Origin: Actinomycetes bacterium
Lineage (GTDB): Bacteria; Actinomycetota; Actinomycetes; Propionibacteriales; Propionibacteriaceae
Reading direction: 5' to 3'
Assembly: GCA_023442485.1 (NCBI GenBank)
Contig: JAEZZG010000071.1
Span: 1-15,877 of the forward strand
Length of the DNA stretch: 15,877 bases
The notes under the pieces were generated by a model. The model was not told where the DNA came from. It was given only the letters and a program-made list of their open reading frames with translations, and searched no databases. The translations under genes and the position numbers were made by a program. Below, piece by piece: positions 13,875-15,877 of this stretch (positions are counted from its first letter, which is position 1; every line of letters starts with the position of its first letter).

Positions 13875-15071
13875 CTATCCTCGCCGCGTCATCAAACACA
13901 CGCACTCGACGTGGTGCGTCATGGGGAATAGGTCGAAGGCCTCGATCCACTCCACGCCGTAGCCACATTGTTGCCAGGTATTCAGGTCTCGTGCCAACGC
14001 TGCGGGATCACACGCGACATAGGCGACAGCGCGAGGACGCAATCCAGCCAGATGTCTCGTGACTCTTTCACCTGCTCCCTTGCGCGGAGGGTCGAGGACG
14101 ATGATGTCGGCTTCCTTCAGTCGTCCCAGATTTCGCTCAACCTTCCCGGCATAGAACCTGGCTTCCGGAACATTTCGTCGGGCATATTCGATCGCGTCTG
14201 GAGACACCTCAATCCCCACCACATCACAGCCGGCTCTTTCTAACATTCCAGCAAACAAACCCACGCCACAATACAAATCTAGGGCCAGCTCCCCTGCCGT
14301 TGGGGACAGTCCTCTCATGACCGCCTCAACTAACACCTCAGCAGCTCGCGGATGGACCTGCCAAAACCCTTGTGCCGACACCACATAGTCTCGATCATCC
14401 ACGCGCTGCACTAGGTCTGCCGGACCGCTGACAACCCTTCCGTCTGCCACAACGGAGACATCGACGCCATTCGTCGCCACCCGTATCCGTCGCGCGTCAA
14501 CATCACACAAGTCCCGCGCCGTCGGCCCGGCAGGGGCCGCCAGCAGGCAGCCACAAGAACTTAGATCAACCAGGCTATGTGAGCGGGCTCGACGCAAGCC
14601 AACCCGGGCCACACCGTCACTAGCGTGAGTATCAATCTCTGCCCAATAATCCATTCGGGTGCGCCACCCCAAGTGCGAGCCGTGACCCTCATCAACGGTG
14701 ATCACCTCACCGTCCCAGGAAATTCCAGCTAGACGCTGAAGTTGCTCGGCAACGACCTGCCGTTTCGATTCCAACTGGGCCAGGTAACTCATGTGTTGAA
14801 AGTCACAGCCACCGCACTCGGCAAAGACTGGGCACGGCACCTCGACCCGGTTCGGCGAAGGCTCCAACACCTCGACTACTTCGCCGAACCAGTATTTTGC
14901 CTTGGCTGAATCGGTGATTGATACGGTGACGAGTTCACCGGGGATGCCGCGTCGGACGAAGATCACTCGGCCGTCGTGGCGTCCGACACAGTAACCTCCG
15001 TGGGCGATGCGTTCGAGCCGCAGCGGCCCCAGTTGCGCTGTTACATCGCCCTTCAGGTCAGATACGCACAC
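13875..15071 (-). CDS. TRAM-domain 23S/tRNA m5U methyltransferase (TrmA/RlmD family)
   Basis: A 398-residue SAM-dependent RNA methyltransferase making 5-methyluridine. Residues about 10-72 form a TRAM RNA-binding domain. The 4Fe-4S cysteines appear as Cys80-x5-Cys86-x2-Cys89 with a fourth at Cys173 (VDLSSC), the RumA/RlmD pattern. The SAM-binding loop is LDLYCGVGLF (264-273), followed by DPPRKG (327-332), the nucleophile Cys354 in YVACDPAALARDL (S/A-C-x-P motif) and the general base Glu389 in HHVECV. All catalytic residues are present. The start is GTG at 15071 with GGGGAT upstream. It lies 35 bases after the DUF3710 gene in the same direction and is probably co-transcribed. Whether the target is 23S rRNA or tRNA cannot be told from the sequence. 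Confidence 0.9.
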   Translation of the reverse strand: MCVSDLKGDVTAQLGPLRLERIAHGGYCVGRHDGRVIFVRRGIPGELVTVSITDSAKAKYWFGEVVEVLEPSPNRVEVPCPVFAECGGCDFQHMSYLAQLESKRQVVAEQLQRLAGISWDGEVITVDEGHGSHLGWRTRMDYWAEIDTHASDGVARVGLRRARSHSLVDLSSCGCLLAAPAGPTARDLCDVDARRIRVATNGVDVSVVADGRVVSGPADLVQRVDDRDYVVSAQGFWQVHPRAAEVLVEAVMRGLSPTAGELALDLYCGVGLFAGMLERAGCDVVGIEVSPDAIEYARRNVPEARFYAGKVERNLGRLKEADIIVLDPPRKGAGERVTRHLAGLRPRAVAYVACDPAALARDLNTWQQCGYGVEWIEAFDLFPMTHHVECVCLMTRRG

Positions 15072-15106
15072 GAGACAATCCCCAGGAACCCACCGAACTT
15101 AGCGGC

Positions 15107-15850
15107 TTAGCCTTCTACGCCGGTGATTTGTTCAGGGACCGACATCTCGATGATCCCACCGGGAACGGCAGGGTGGTTGCCACGATTCACCACGAGGTTG
15201 GCGAAGAACTCGTAGAGTTCCTCGGCTGCGCCGGTGGTCAGGTCCTTTTCTTGGGCTGCGGCTCCCATGAGCACCCCGCGAAGCACCCAGCGGGGGCCCT
15301 CTGCGAGCCACGTCGTCGAAACATGTGACATCTGCTTACCCTCGGGAGTTGTCACCGGAATCACCCGGTGAACCTGCGGGCCGAAGGGGCCTTCCTGGAC
15401 CTCGGCGGTGCCACCTTGGTCGGCGGTTGCATCCAACAACGACTGACGAATCTCGGGCAGGATCGAATAGGACTGGGGTTTGCCGATCAGCATGACTTCG
15501 ATGGCGGATTTGCCGTCACTGACGAGCAGGACTTGCACCTTGTTCGTAGCCTGGTTGACCTGGAACTGCACCTGCATCTGGGAAAACGGGGTGATCACCA
15601 GGGTGCCGAGATCGATGCGAGTCACATCGTCAGCGTCGAGATCGACCTCGTCAATATCGAAAGGCCCATCCTCGCGCCAGTCACGAGACTGATCTATCTC
15701 CACCCATTCATCAACGAGGATATCAGGGGTTAGGTCTTCCTCGGTGTCGTCGAGGGCAAGGTCATCGGCATCTCCATGATCGCCTTCGGACACCAGTTCT
15801 TCGTCCAGCGTCTCCTCAACCTCAACCTGCTTGCGTTTGCGACCAAACAT
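15107..15850 (-). CDS. DUF3710 family protein
   Basis: A 247-residue protein. Residues 1-6 are MFGRKR, followed by a very acidic, probably disordered stretch to about residue 75 and a compact alpha/beta domain (about 75-235) with IDLGTLVITPFSQMQVQFQ, VLLVSDGKSAIEVMLIGKP, EGPRWVLRGVLMG and LVVNRGNHPAVPGG. These are hallmarks of the actinobacterial DUF3710 family, commonly found near dut and housekeeping sigma genes; its function is unknown. The ATG at 15850 has a strong GAGGAG site. First visible gene of the leftward unit with the methyltransferase. Confidence 0.88.
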   Translation of the reverse strand: MFGRKRKQVEVEETLDEELVSEGDHGDADDLALDDTEEDLTPDILVDEWVEIDQSRDWREDGPFDIDEVDLDADDVTRIDLGTLVITPFSQMQVQFQVNQATNKVQVLLVSDGKSAIEVMLIGKPQSYSILPEIRQSLLDATADQGGTAEVQEGPFGPQVHRVIPVTTPEGKQMSHVSTTWLAEGPRWVLRGVLMGAAAQEKDLTTGAAEELYEFFANLVVNRGNHPAVPGGIIEMSVPEQITGVEG

Positions 15851-15877
15851 CTTTTCTCCTCGTTCTAGGCTCTAATG

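Overview
The window looks like chromosome of a moderately GC-rich actinobacterium. The evidence is a DUF3710 gene beside a TRAM-domain RNA methyltransferase, GTG/TTG starts, at least one apparently leaderless promoter, and a large sortase-anchored surface protein. A member of Actinomycetaceae (Arcanobacterium/Trueperella/Actinomyces-like) is my guess; the genus cannot be fixed from sequence reading alone.

Bases 1-3905 are a prophage remnant transcribed leftward. They hold the 5' part of a major capsid gene (cut by the window edge), a scaffolding gene, and upstream of these an unusual array of three polymorphic-toxin modules. Each module is a C-terminal toxin domain followed by a small overlapping gene in the immunity position: ADP-ribosyltransferase-like toxin plus 100-aa partner, CdiA-CT-like nuclease plus 79-aa partner, and a second diverged nuclease plus 80-aa partner. 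A 115-bp element with two hairpins recurs three times, at the boundary after each partner gene; two copies continue into an identical Gly/Pro-rich linker that leads into the next toxin. The modules lack credible starts and lack the long N-terminal (MuF/minor head) part that would carry them, so they read as silent or orphan toxin cassettes beside a lost phage head-protein gene. Portal, terminase and MuF genes are absent; the array runs straight into a broken host gene.

Bases 3895-5700 are a decaying host segment: a broken isochorismatase-family hydrolase, an apparently intact DJ-1/PfpI gene, a 56-codon stump of efeO, and an efeU iron permease with an internal deletion and a single-base frameshift. 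The ferrous-iron uptake operon efeUOB is therefore lost here, although a possible DtxR/IdeR-type box remains upstream.

Bases 5939-9030 hold a divergent pair: an APC-superfamily permease (minus) and a double-GNAT acetyltransferase (plus). Bases 9031-9677 are non-coding, with a terminator hairpin, a short tandem repeat and a strong promoter that places the GTG start of the next gene at about +1. Bases 9678-13265 encode a 1195-aa cell-wall-anchored adhesin-like protein with a signal peptide, DUF11-type Ig-like domains, a PTPEP stalk and an LPSSG sorting signal. Two related hairpins separate it from a convergent small gene of unknown function. Bases 13875-15850 hold a TrmA/RlmD-type m5U RNA methyltransferase and a DUF3710 protein, probably one leftward operon. 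I saw no tRNA, rRNA, CRISPR array or intact insertion sequence.
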